This document shows positions 30,190-64,000 of a stretch of DNA of 64,000 nucleotides, one piece after another; the first letter of the stretch is position 1; every line of letters starts with the position of its first letter. The stretch is from Spisula solida. Taxonomy: Eukaryota; Mollusca; Bivalvia; Venerida; Mactridae. Location: assembly GCA_947247005.1 (NCBI GenBank), contig OX365962.1:10327201-10391200 (forward strand), in the 5' to 3' direction. The translations under genes and the position numbers were made by a program. Under the pieces are notes generated by a model. That model made no database searches and was not told the origin of the DNA. It was given only the letters and a program-made list of their open reading frames with translations.

Positions 30190-30600
30190 TCTGGGCTGGT
30201 ATTCAAGAAGCATATTTGTTCAGGTAAAACTCAAATATTTTGACTTCAGTTAAAAAATTGAACTGCACATATGTCCCAAGAACCGAAGAATAACCCATGT
30301 TGTATTGCGATTTTTGTAGCTTCATACAATACGGAGCGTAGCTTTTATTTGCCAGACAGCTGTCCGCTGAAATATGACAGGCATATATGTGAGTGCCTCC
30401 ACCCGGTTTTGAACCTGGGTCGCCAGATTAGACGGCAAGCGCACTTACCATTGAGCTACGGAGGCCACATATATATAAAAACGGATATTCTTAATTGTCC
30501 TGTTTTGTGGATACTCATACAAAACAGGACATTTAAAGGTTTAAGATTTGTTTTCAAATTTCTTCTAAGATGCTTTGTGGATACCATCCATGACTCTATA
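30190..30600 (-). mobile_element. Inverted-repeat element with tRNA-like head
   Basis: GGTATTCAAGAAGCATATTT at the left and AAGATGCTTTGTGGATACC at the right are inverted. Inside, 30470-30391 on the minus strand has A-box GTAGCTCAATGG, B-box GGTTCAAAACC and pairing GCCTCC/GGAGGC ends, a tRNA-like fold. The variable region is too short and D and T stems have mismatches, so I call it a SINE head or tRNA pseudogene. Confidence 0.5.
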
Positions 30601-30849
30601 TGATACCCAACATTGAGTAAGAAAAAAAGTAAAACAAAACGAGTGTACATGTTTATTTATAAGTCTTTTGATTTAAGAAACAGAAGATACTTATTATGAG
30701 TAACAATATCTTCTCCTCACTTCAAAGCACATTTTATGAAACTATATATACATGTTTAAAAAGATTTGTTGTGCAAAAAAACATAACACATGTACTACAA
30801 TGACATGTCTATGTGTGAACAAATAAACCTGTTCCTCAAACCTTCAATT

Positions 30850-31110
30850 AAGATAATTTAACAGTTGGTTTATTATCTGTATTTTCCTTTCGGTTATTGA
30901 ACATTTCAAACACGGAGAGTATTACGAATATGTATAAAGTGTAGGAAAATCACTAATCTAAATCACCTATGTGGATTAGATGTATCCCGGGCATGAACTG
31001 AAGCTGGAAATAACTCGAGAAAAAAACGTGTTCCGTATATTATACTTTTTTTTACATGAACTTTGTAATATATGTATGCATAAAAGTCGAGGATCAAGTG
31101 AATCTTCTAG
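30850..31110 (+). mobile_element. MITE family A, strongly diverged
   Basis: AAGATAATTTAACAGTTGG, GAGTATTACGAATATG and GAGGATCAAGTGAATCTTC align with family A in order, but both ends are worn. Confidence 0.5.
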
Positions 31111-31366
31111 CAATATCCTAATGAAGTTACATAGGAACTCACATGTCACAAACTTACTTAACCATAAAGTAATACTCAGTGTTAACTGGCCGAAAGTAAA
31201 ATACAGACAATAAATCTACTGTTAGATTATTCTTATTGAAGGTGGAGGCTCATGATAATTTCTTCGCACTGTATACCATGTGTACTTACACATGTCGTTA
31301 TCACCGCGTATAAAGCAAATCACTGTACGACCTATTGCAAGACTATACAATTCAACGTGTATAGCT

Positions 31367-31563
31367 CAGAGAATTTGACATGATCCTGACCTTTATGAAT
31401 AATATATAACAACGTTCTTGGGTTGAATATATGGATTTCCGCGAGCAAATCGTGCAATATCAGTCCTTTAGATTTGTGTTGGTATTATACATCGAGGGTC
31501 TTCGTGAAACTTCCCGAGTATGAAAACATACAACCGGGATTATAAATGTAGACACTACTGTTG
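31367..31563 (-). mobile_element. MITE family A, inverted and truncated
   Basis: CAGAGAATTTGACATGATCC then family A words in reverse (CGCGAGCAAATCGTGCAATA, ATACAACCGGGATTATAA). The far terminal repeat is missing. Confidence 0.7.
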
Positions 31564-31683
31564 ATTCAAAGTTATCTGTCACAACCGCGTAAACAAACAT
31601 TCAACACGATCGATTATTACAGGTATGTCAGGACTAAATCCTAACATCACTTTTATATTTAAATGATCAAAACTTCAACTAAA

Positions 31684-31775
31684 CTATAGCCGAGTGGTTA
31701 ACACCTATGGTTTTGTGAGTCTTTTTTTGAAAATGTATACAATTTGCTGCAAGTTCAATCCCAACAATGCCTAGA
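31684..31775 (+). mobile_element. tRNA-like SINE head
   Basis: A-box TAGCCGAGTGG (31686) and B-box AGTTCAATCCC (31752) are 66 bases apart, wide as in Leu or Ser tRNA. The stems do not pair well. Confidence 0.35.
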
Positions 31776-32069
31776 TTTTTTTTTAATTTTGCTTAAACTA
31801 TGTACATTAATGCTTTTTCTCATTCCGGTGTCAGATTATATACAATGAACGACTAGATACATTCGCATTTGTATTCCAGCACACCAGGATTGAGTTCATA
31901 CTACGAAGCTGAACATTTCTGCAATGTTTGCTAGTAAATATCAACAAAAAACATAGCGTGTCTATATCAAGCCTGCTACTTTTATCGCAAAGAAAAGTAT
32001 GATAAAATTAATTTGTCGGTATAAAAATGTCAGACAAAACTATCATAAATAGTATAAAAAAGGCTTCTG

Positions 32070-32150
32070 GCTTGATTCGAACCCTTACTTGGATTTCACT
32101 AATGATTTATGCCGATACCATGCATTGAACGCACTACGCTAAGAACGCTA
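32070..32150 (-). mobile_element. tRNA-like SINE head
   Basis: On the minus strand TTAGCGTAGTGCG is followed about 50 bases on by B-box GGGTTCGAATC. Stems are imperfect. Confidence 0.4.
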
Positions 32151-32300
32151 ATGGAATATACTTCGCTTACTTTAATACATAAAGCTAAGGTTAAAGATGG
32201 TATGAGTAAAATAAGAGCGCTGATTGGTCAATACATACATTTACCTATTTAGAAATGGAACATTCTGGCGGTTTTGACAGACATCTTTGAATCGACAGTA

Positions 32301-32355
32301 TATCAGCTGTTAAATTATGCTAATTAAAGTTCGAGAGTCGTGTCAATATATCTGG
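32301..32355 (-). mobile_element. MITE family A fragment
   Basis: CAGCTGTTAAATTATGCTAA and CGAGAGTCGTGTCAA are family A end sequence in reverse. Confidence 0.6.
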
Positions 32356-32432
32356 ACTATACTTATTATTGCGACTTAACCGGAAGTTGACTCGTTTATA
32401 CACTGTGATTATAGTACGTACATATACACTTG

Positions 32433-32940
32433 TGTATTTATATTGGGCAAGAAAATGTCAGCCAAGAATAAAAAATGGAAAAGTTTTAACGGTCCGCATG
32501 CTTCGAAGAATGCATGTTGATTCGAAATATGTTACACATAGATATATAATGACATTAATAGTTTAAATATGAAACAATTATTACTTTACATATAAAACTC
32601 AGAACAGCACATACTTTCAAAAGTGTCCAATTTTTGTGCACACTCCCAGACAATATTAGCAAACATATTCCCAATATAACACAATATTTCACTAGTTCAA
32701 ACTATCCTTCAGGTGCTCGGGATGAGGTAATTATTAAAAACATAAATATGTGAGGTCTAAAATGTTTGTTTTGAGTTTTATGTTTAAAGAAATAATTGTT
32801 TCATATTTAAACTATTAATGTCATCATATATCTATGTGTAACATATTTTGAATCTACATGCAATCTATGAAACATGCGGACCGTTTAAACTTTTCCATTT
32901 GTTTTCTTGGCTGACATTTTCTTGCCCAATAGTATAAATA
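32433..32940. repeat. Large inverted repeat, about 175-bp arms
   Basis: Arms 32433-32606 and 32763-32940 are reverse complements with few mismatches, for example GGCAAGAAAATGTCAGCCAA against TTGGCTGACATTTTCTTGCC. The 156-base spacer contains GTGCACACTCCCAGAC. The outer ends TATTTATATTGGGC / GCCCAATAGTATAAATA suggest a fold-back transposon. Confidence 0.8.
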
Positions 32941-33142
32941 CCTTAAATCGTTGTATCAAACCGTGTCTACCTATGCATTTAGGTTTTATAACAAATCATT
33001 ATGTATAGTGAACATATCAGATGGTAGTTAAAATGTTGTAACTCATATTTCAGCATATCTTTATCAACAGTTTTTGGATAATGCAAACCTATCAAAATTT
33101 TGAACTCAGCATCAGCCAATTTTTTGTTATACTTGTATATGT

Positions 33143-33354
33143 CGCTGGCTTAGAATTAGAAGGTCGTCAGTGCAAAATCAATATTTTGAGAAAACAACAG
33201 AAAACTGTCTGAAAACTACTTTTTACTTATGGAAAAACAAGCTTTTTATACTTCAGTTTGGTCAACATGACCGATTTTCATCAAAATAGGCTCAAAGGAA
33301 GGGCTATGAGATGCAGATGTCAAATATGCTTACGATCTTCTAATTCTAAGCCAG
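33143..33354. mobile_element. Palindromic repeat family C
   Basis: CGCTGGCTTAGAATTAGAAGG to TAATTCTAAGCCAG. It directly abuts a family A element, then a family B element. Confidence 0.8.
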
Positions 33355-33356
33355 TC

Positions 33357-33602
33357 CGGAGAGTTTAGCATGACTCTCGACCTTCTATTAGCATACTTTA
33401 ACAACTGATATATTGCTTATATTTATAATCCCGGTTGTATGTTTTCATAATCGGGAAGTATCACGAAGACGCTCGAGGTGAAATACCAACACAATTCAAA
33501 AGGACCGATATTGCACGATTTGCTCGCGGAAATCTATATATTCAACGCAAGAACCTGGTAATATTTTTATGCATAAAGTTTAGGATCATGTCAAATTCTC
33601 TG
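33357..33602 (+). mobile_element. MITE family A
   Basis: GGAGAGTTTAGCATGACTC to GGATCATGTCAAATTCTCTG, 246 bases. Confidence 0.8.
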
Positions 33603-33624
33603 AGCTATATTACAGAATTAAGGG

Positions 33625-33823
33625 TACTGTCCAGTTAGGATACTAACAGCATGACGCAGTGTTTGAGTCCACTTTTACGGAGTAAAGCTAATTATAAAAT
33701 CTTATCCAGATTGTTATAATTCCAATGCTAAACTAAAATACTTTACATGTTAACACAATGGTTTTAATATTTTTGTACACATATACTGAAACGTGACACT
33801 CATATTATCCTAACTGGGCGGTA
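33625..33823 (+). mobile_element. MITE family B, complete copy
   Basis: TACTGTCCAGTTAGGATA at the left and TTATCCTAACTGGGCGGT at the right are inverted repeats. The 22-base linker to the preceding family A element is almost identical at 39318-39340. Confidence 0.8.
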
Positions 33824-34339
33824 CAGCCAAATATTAACGGTCTTTAGGTAAACGTTAAATACGACATTTTTAACCCAGACTTTATTCACGAACTGTTTCC
33901 TGTAAAATCCCCCAAATATAACATAAACATGATTGTAAGTTTAAACACCATTCACTCATGTGCGCCAAAATTAGTATAGTCCGCAGTTGATAACAATGGC
34001 CCTTTAAAAAATTAAATGCATTTCGATGTTCATTTTCGTTCAACCTTGTAACGTTGCATATTCACATGCAATGATACACTCTTTAAATCATCACTAATAA
34101 CAAGCGGTTAGTCGCCCGTGCAGTGTTTGTATTATGCATGTTTGTTTATTGATAAGTCTAAAGTTATCCCCGGCGAACTTTACAACAAACGATAGAGCAA
34201 AACAATTTTTTCTTTTCTCCTAAAAAGGAGAACGAAACTGAGTTACAACATTTTGACACCCAACCAAAAAGGCATTCAATCGTAACCCGCTCCGGTTAGA
34301 TGCGCATAAGTAATTTTGACAAAATGTTTATACTTATTT

Positions 34340-34346
34340 TATAAAG
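34340..34346 (+). promoter_or_regulatory. TATA box upstream of gene 2 exon 1
   Basis: TATAAAG stands 41 bases before the ATG at 34387. Initiation about 25 to 30 bases downstream would leave a 5' untranslated leader of roughly 15 to 20 bases. Supports the first-exon model but is only a short motif in AT-rich DNA. Confidence 0.4.
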
Positions 34347-34386
34347 CTTAAGTAAAGCACATTGATTGTTGACGAATGTTTCGATC

Positions 34387-59098
<24,712 letters not shown>

Positions 59099-59414
59099 GT
59101 AAGTAGTACCTAACCAATGTTTACCTACTGGTTTCAGTTACGATATTAGGACCAGGGCCTGGAATTTGAAAAATACTTATAATGTATTTATTCATACATG
59201 TATAAATGTTGGAATTAAGACCCGTGACGATTTGAGGACCAGTGCCTGGAATTTTTAAGATACTTATAATTGGGATTGGAACCCATGGCGATTATGGACT
59301 GGGGCCTGAAATGATAACGAATAGTACGGATAATTTGACTTGTTGCTCGACCTACTATTATCATTTGATTGATTATTCAAATTTGAATATTACTGTTATT
59401 GTTTTAGTGATTTA

Positions 59415-60595
59415 TATAGCACTCAACATGAACTTCAGGGCATAGCACCCAACATGAACTTCAGGGCATAGCACCCAACATAAACCTCAGGGCATAGCAC
59501 CCAATATATATTTCAGGGCAAAGCACCCAACATAAACTTCAGGGCATAGCACCCAACATAACCTTCAGGACATAGCACCCAACATCAACTTCAGGGCATA
59601 GCACCCAACATAAACTTCAGGGCATAGCACCCAACATAAACTTCAGGGCATAGCACCCAACATAAATGTCTGGGCATATCACCCAACATAACCTTCAGGG
59701 CATAGCACCCAACATAATCTTCAGGGCATAGCACCCAACATAACCTTCAGGGCATAGCACCCAACATAAATGTTTGGGCATATCACCCAACATAACCTTC
59801 AGGGCATAGCACCCAACATAATCTTCAGGGCATAGCACCCAACATAACCTTCAGGGCATAACACCTAACATAACCTTCAGGGCATAGCACCCAACATAAA
59901 CTTCAGGGCATACCACCCAACATAACCTTCAGGGCATAGCACCCAACATAACCTTCATCGCATAGCACCCAAATTAATCTTCAGGGCATATCACCCAACA
60001 TAATCTTCAGAGCATAGCACCTAACATAACCTTCAGGGCATAGCACCCAACATAACATCCAGAGCATAGCACCCAACATAAACTTCAGGACATAGCACCC
60101 AACATAATCTTCAGAGCATAGCACCCAACATAACCTTCAGGGCATAGCATCCAACATAACGTTCAAGGCATAGCACCCAACATAATCTTCAGGGCATAAC
60201 ACCTACTATAACCTGCAGGGCATAGCACCCAACATAACATCCAGAGCATAGCACCCAACATAAACTTCTGGGAATAACACCCAACATAACCTTCAGGGCA
60301 TAGCACTTAACATAAACTTCTGGCCATAGCGCCCAACATAAAGTTCAGGGCATAACACCTAACATAAAATGCAGGGCATATATAGCACCAACAAAAATGT
60401 CAGGGCATTGCACCCAACATAAACTTCAGGGATTAGCATCAAACATAAACTTCAGAGCATAGCACCCAACATAAACTTCTGAGCATAACACCTAACAAAA
60501 CCTTCAGTGCATAGCACCCAACATAAAATTCAGGGCATAGCACCTAACATAATCTTCAGGGCATAGCACCCAACATAAACTTCTCGGCTGGTCTT
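59415..60595. repeat. Minisatellite, 26-bp unit, about 45 copies
   Basis: Unit CTTCAGGGCATAGCACCCAA then CATAAA, with variants ACCTTCAGG, ATCTTCAGG, TGTCTGGGCATATC and ACATCCAGAGC. It starts 317 bases after exon 5 of gene 2. Higher-order blocks recur (59640-59760 and 59760-59860). Confidence 0.95.
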
Positions 60596-61245
60596 CACAA
60601 AGCTTCTTAAAAAATATATCTTAAATATCCTATAAATTTCTTAGATATGATAAAATTCGTCTTAAGTTTAATTTATTTCTAAGTAGCTATTCACAACATA
60701 TCTAAAACTTAAGATCTTCTTAAATAGCCAATTTTTGTCTTAAATATCCATTTCCAACTAAGAAATGTGCCTATATTTAAGATACATATATAGGTATCTT
60801 ATCGACTTGAGAAATTTCTTAGTTCGAGTATATTATCGCCATTTTATTATAATTTATGCGTTAAACCGATTATACAGCAAGAAGCACATCGTATCATTAG
60901 TACGAATGTACTTTTATACTAATATACATATTCAAAGAATACGCCTAAACTTATTTTGTACATTTTACTACTATGTATCGGCTGAAATCGACTGTCAAAA
61001 AATCGAATCGAGTGGGCGAAATATTGTTCTATTTTTAGATATTATACAAGTACGGTTTGGATGAAAAGTCCGTTATTCCGGAATGTTGATATTACAAACG
61101 CAGTTACCTTTCGTTGACGAACAGTAAATAGCCTCTCTTGTGGAGTAATTATTAAAGTATACCCACATTGATACAGCATTGATAGCGAAGACACAAACAG
61201 TATTTATCTTTTGTAAATAATATGCAACTAAGAATTTATAAGTGT

Positions 61246-61437
61246 TTAGAATATAACCTACATTATGAGCCAATGAAAACGCCACATTTTCGCGGTTAAA
61301 TGAAAATTTAATCATTAAAATTTTCTCTTAACAGACTTGACGTCATGCGTTGGCGCTAATTTCTATCGGCCAATCAGAATGCAGAATGTTACATTCTAAG
61401 TTAGTTAGAACATATTAAGTAATTTTGGGACGTTATC
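61246..61437 (+). repeat. Repeat family E
   Basis: TTTAGAATATAACCTACATT to GTTAGAACATATTAAGTAA; same layout as 55199-55429 without the terminal hairpin. Confidence 0.75.
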
Positions 61438-61504
61438 CCTACTTTGTATTGTTAATACTGACACATGTCTGATAGTTACCGTTATAACAGACCTATCATG
61501 ACAA

Positions 61505-61660
61505 GCTAGACTACTTCTGAATATCCAACCAGTTTACGGAAAACACTTACACCAAGAGCGTTTCAGAAATGATAGGGCCCGGTAGACTGGAAACCGTCAG
61601 GAACCCCCCGACCCATAGTCAAACGTTTATTTACTCGACCACCGTTCCATCCTTGGCATT
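61505..61660 (-). mobile_element. SINE, diverged copy
   Basis: CCAACCAGTTTACGGAAAAC, AGAGCGTTTCAGAAATGATA and a minus-strand A-box-like GGTCGAGTAAATA parallel the SINE at 48541-48775. Confidence 0.5.
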
Positions 61661-61879
61661 GAGATGCAATGTACTTTTATGGTAGACATTATTGTACTAA
61701 ACGTAATCATAGGAGTGGCATGCAAGTGCTTTGCGAACCTAATAGCTCCGGACGGGTTCCGGACAGCTTCGCTGTGTTATTGTTCGAAAGCCCGGTTGTG
61801 ACTTCATAGTTCATGCTTCAAACTTTACACTTCGAATTTCATGTCTAATATTGCTTTATGGTTCATATGTTATATGTAA

Positions 61880-62150
61880 ACACCCGTACATAGTTCATCC
61901 TTCATAGTTCATACTCCACAGTTCACACTCCACATTTACTCTACATTTCACACTCAACAGTTTACACTCCACAGTTCACACTCCAAAGTTCACACTCCAC
62001 AGTTCATGCTCCACAGTTCACACTCATCATTTCCCACTCCACAGTTCACACTCACACTCCACAGTTCACAATTCATAGTTCACAGTCCATACTTCATAGT
62101 TCACACTTCATACTTCAAAGCTCACAGTTCACACTTCATTGGTCAAACTT
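61880..62150. repeat. Short tandem array of TTCACACTCCACAG
   Basis: Units such as AGTTCACACTCCAC, AGTTTACACTCCAC and later TTCATAGTTCACAC repeat with 12- to 14-base spacing; quality falls toward both ends. Confidence 0.8.
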
Positions 62151-62842
62151 AAAAATAGCTTTATTCATCGTCTGTTTAAAGTTTGATTTTAATTACTTGC
62201 ACTATATAATGGCATTTTAATAATGATACATTATGTGTACACATGTATACAGGTGCATGTTTAGTTTGTAATAGTGTTGTGAATATTTATTAGTCTCTTA
62301 TAATTCTGTATTAGAATGACCACATGATAATGTTTCTATGATATACATATAATGTGATTGTAACTTGTCATAATTGTCCTAAAATTATATTGTCTTTAAA
62401 ACTTGCAATTTACTATACAGAGTTATGCAGCTTGCTGTTTCGTATTATTTGATGTAGGTAGATGAGTAAAATAATAAAGTGTAATGATATTTTTGACTTG
62501 ATTAATTCATATTTAATTTCTGAAACAGATTTGCGAGTTAAATGTATTCAAAATGTTACCAGTTTCTTGACTAGGGCATTTTATTTTATTGTATAGTATC
62601 CGGACGATTCACCATCCGGACAACTTGAAATTGGACCCGTATTACTAGAATCTCTCTAAACTTTTTTGTCTAATACAAATTAATTTTGTTGAATAAATAT
62701 GTTAGAACAATCTGAAGCATCTAGTTAGTGTATGTTGTCAATAAGTTTGTGTGTTTTATGCAATACATGAACACAATGTAATCCCATCCAAGTACGAGGG
62801 TTATCAAATAAAATAAGCTGAAGAGTTTAATGTATAAAAATA

Positions 62843-62923
62843 GAAACCCCTCTAATCTAGAAACCCCTCTTATCCGGACTTTTTGTCTGGTCCGGACAGG
62901 TCTGGATTAGAGGGGTTCCACTG
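62843..62923. mobile_element. Pogo/Tigger-like transposon end
   Basis: The stretch ends GGATTAGAGGGGTTCCACTG followed by TA; its complement CAGTGGAACCCCTCTAATCC is the style of pogo-type termini. A shorter mirrored AAACCCCTCTAATCTAG precedes it. The matching far end was not found. Confidence 0.45.
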
Positions 62924-64000
62924 TATGTGTGAAAAAGACTGAAAAAAAAATATAAAAATATATAAAGGACGGTGCAGTGGGTGTGAGAATTGTGAATTAT
63001 GAAGTGTGATATGTGCTGTTAAATATCGGTATCCTATACTAGTATCTTCTTCTTCTTTCATTAATTGTCCGTACCCACTCTGGGGCATCGTCCAACTATG
63101 TGTAGACTATTTACTATGTGAACGTGAGGCTGAAACAAGGGCAGCATTAAAATTGTATGAAATGGTACATTGTATAATTATATAAACAGTGTTTCATCTT
63201 ACATACATTGATAGGCATACATGGTCAAATGAGTTGCCACACTTTAAAACAAGTGCCATACGGGTCGTTTATTGCTCTAAGGCTGACATAGCAATTTTGA
63301 TGACATTGTTGATGGCATCATTGGTTTTGTAGATACATTGCTTATATTCTTACATGTTTTTTTCTGGCAGAAAGTCGATTATATTCAGTTTTCATAAGTT
63401 TTCACAATGCACTAGATAAAGTTTACCGCACAACAAAATTACAATTTCAAGACATATGCCGATGAATTTCGATGTAGATTCGGAAGCGTCGGGAGATGAA
63501 GAAATTCCTACGACAATTGTGAAAGGGAGTTAAACTTTTGTAGAGAGTTATGACTGTCTCACCTATACCTTATACAGCTTAAAATACTCGCAAAACGGCT
63601 TTACCCTCTTCATTCTAGATACTTGTTCCTTACATTAACAGTGAAATTTAAGAAGAGATCCCACATAGGATGTATGTAAAAACTTACAACTATTACTGGC
63701 TGACATCTACAATACAACTGCATATAGCATTTGTACATTATATAAGAAATCAGAACAGTGATTCGCATTATTCCTCTCTCTGAGTGGGGACGGCGGGCGA
63801 TCCAGAGGGAATTAGACATTTTCGATTTTTTGATGTCTAAATCCCCACCCTGGAGACAATGCTCACTGTCTAAATCCCCACCGTAGGGCAGAGTTTTTCA
63901 TCCAGGTGCTTAAATAACAACACGTATAAAAGTAGGCCTATCGATGTCGCCTTTCGTGATGTCAACATTCCCGGACCAAAGTCTGTTTCGCGGGACTCGG

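Larger units (their letters stand above)
24181..34339. other. Intergenic region between genes 1 and 2
   Basis: No convincing exon on either strand. It contains CRE-like arrays, a 45-bp minisatellite, several MITEs and palindromes, a LINE fragment and SINE heads, listed separately. The stretches 24190-24670, 25620-26040, 27480-27870, 28560-28930, 29075-29760 and 30610-30850 show nothing assignable. Confidence 0.6.
59099..64000. other. Region after gene 2 exon 5
   Basis: No further exon could be supported. Holds the 26-bp minisatellite, a family E repeat, a SINE fragment, a 12-bp array and a pogo-like end. The stretches 60600-61240 (many TTAAGAT/ATCTTAA words), 62160-62830 and 62940-64000 show nothing assignable; TCTAAATCCCCACC occurs twice near 63835-63880. 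Confidence 0.55.

Noticed and set aside
30391..30470. tRNA gene on the minus strand
   Set aside because: The acceptor ends pair, but the variable region is too short and D and T stems carry mismatches; it sits inside an inverted-repeat element.
32369..32566. 65-residue frame in the left arm of the large inverted repeat
   Set aside because: The arm's mirrored copy does not keep the frame, and no splice or start context is present.
63456..63533. Small acidic frame MPMNFDVDSEASGDEE and nine more residues
   Set aside because: Could be a first coding stretch of a gene, but it ends in TAA after 25 residues with no donor, and no supporting context was found.

Overview
The window is animal nuclear DNA: AT-rich, with short exons split by consensus GT-AG introns of several kilobases, about ten tRNA-derived SINE heads, many short inverted-repeat (MITE-like) transposons and long minisatellites. 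An invertebrate sarcoplasmic calcium-binding protein gene, a ZP-type secreted protein gene and this repeat style fit a marine mollusc, most likely a bivalve. That assignment is inference. Most long open frames here lie inside tandem repeats and are not genes. Gene 1 (plus strand, coding 3867-23738) reads as a complete six-exon, 185-residue EF-hand protein of the sarcoplasmic calcium-binding protein type. All reading phases agree across the five junctions. EF loops 1 to 3 look calcium-competent and loop 4 is degenerate. A non-coding 5' exon must lie upstream, because a splice acceptor precedes the ATG by nine bases. Intron 2 holds a 3.5-kb 19-bp minisatellite and two decayed copies of the start of exon 3. 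Intron 3 holds a 41-bp minisatellite. Intron 5 opens with a 30-bp minisatellite that copies the end of exon 5 together with its splice donor. Gene 2 (plus strand, from about 34387 and running off the right edge) encodes a secreted protein with four cysteines spaced like a ZP-N domain. Its exons are 45805-45859, 49172-49315, 53976-54070 and 58995-59098. A probable first exon at 34387-34404 lies 41 bases after a TATA box and joins in frame to complete the signal peptide. Its introns hold a 77-bp triplication of the exon 3 acceptor, a 57-bp minisatellite split by a TA-flanked transposon, a 178-bp GTGC tract next to exon 4, and a 26-bp minisatellite after exon 5. Between and inside the genes lies a dense transposon layer. 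It includes a 3.8-kb element with long terminal inverted repeats and a 7-bp target duplication, which carries a dead LINE; a 2.3-kb TA-flanked element; several nested MITEs, four with readable target duplications; and a set of palindromes whose tips are made of CG-rich words such as CTCGG or AGCGAAGCG. No RNA gene, CRISPR array or bacterial-type feature was found. The most unusual signals are the ladder of five in-frame splice donors in gene 1 and the duplicated splice sites beside other exons.
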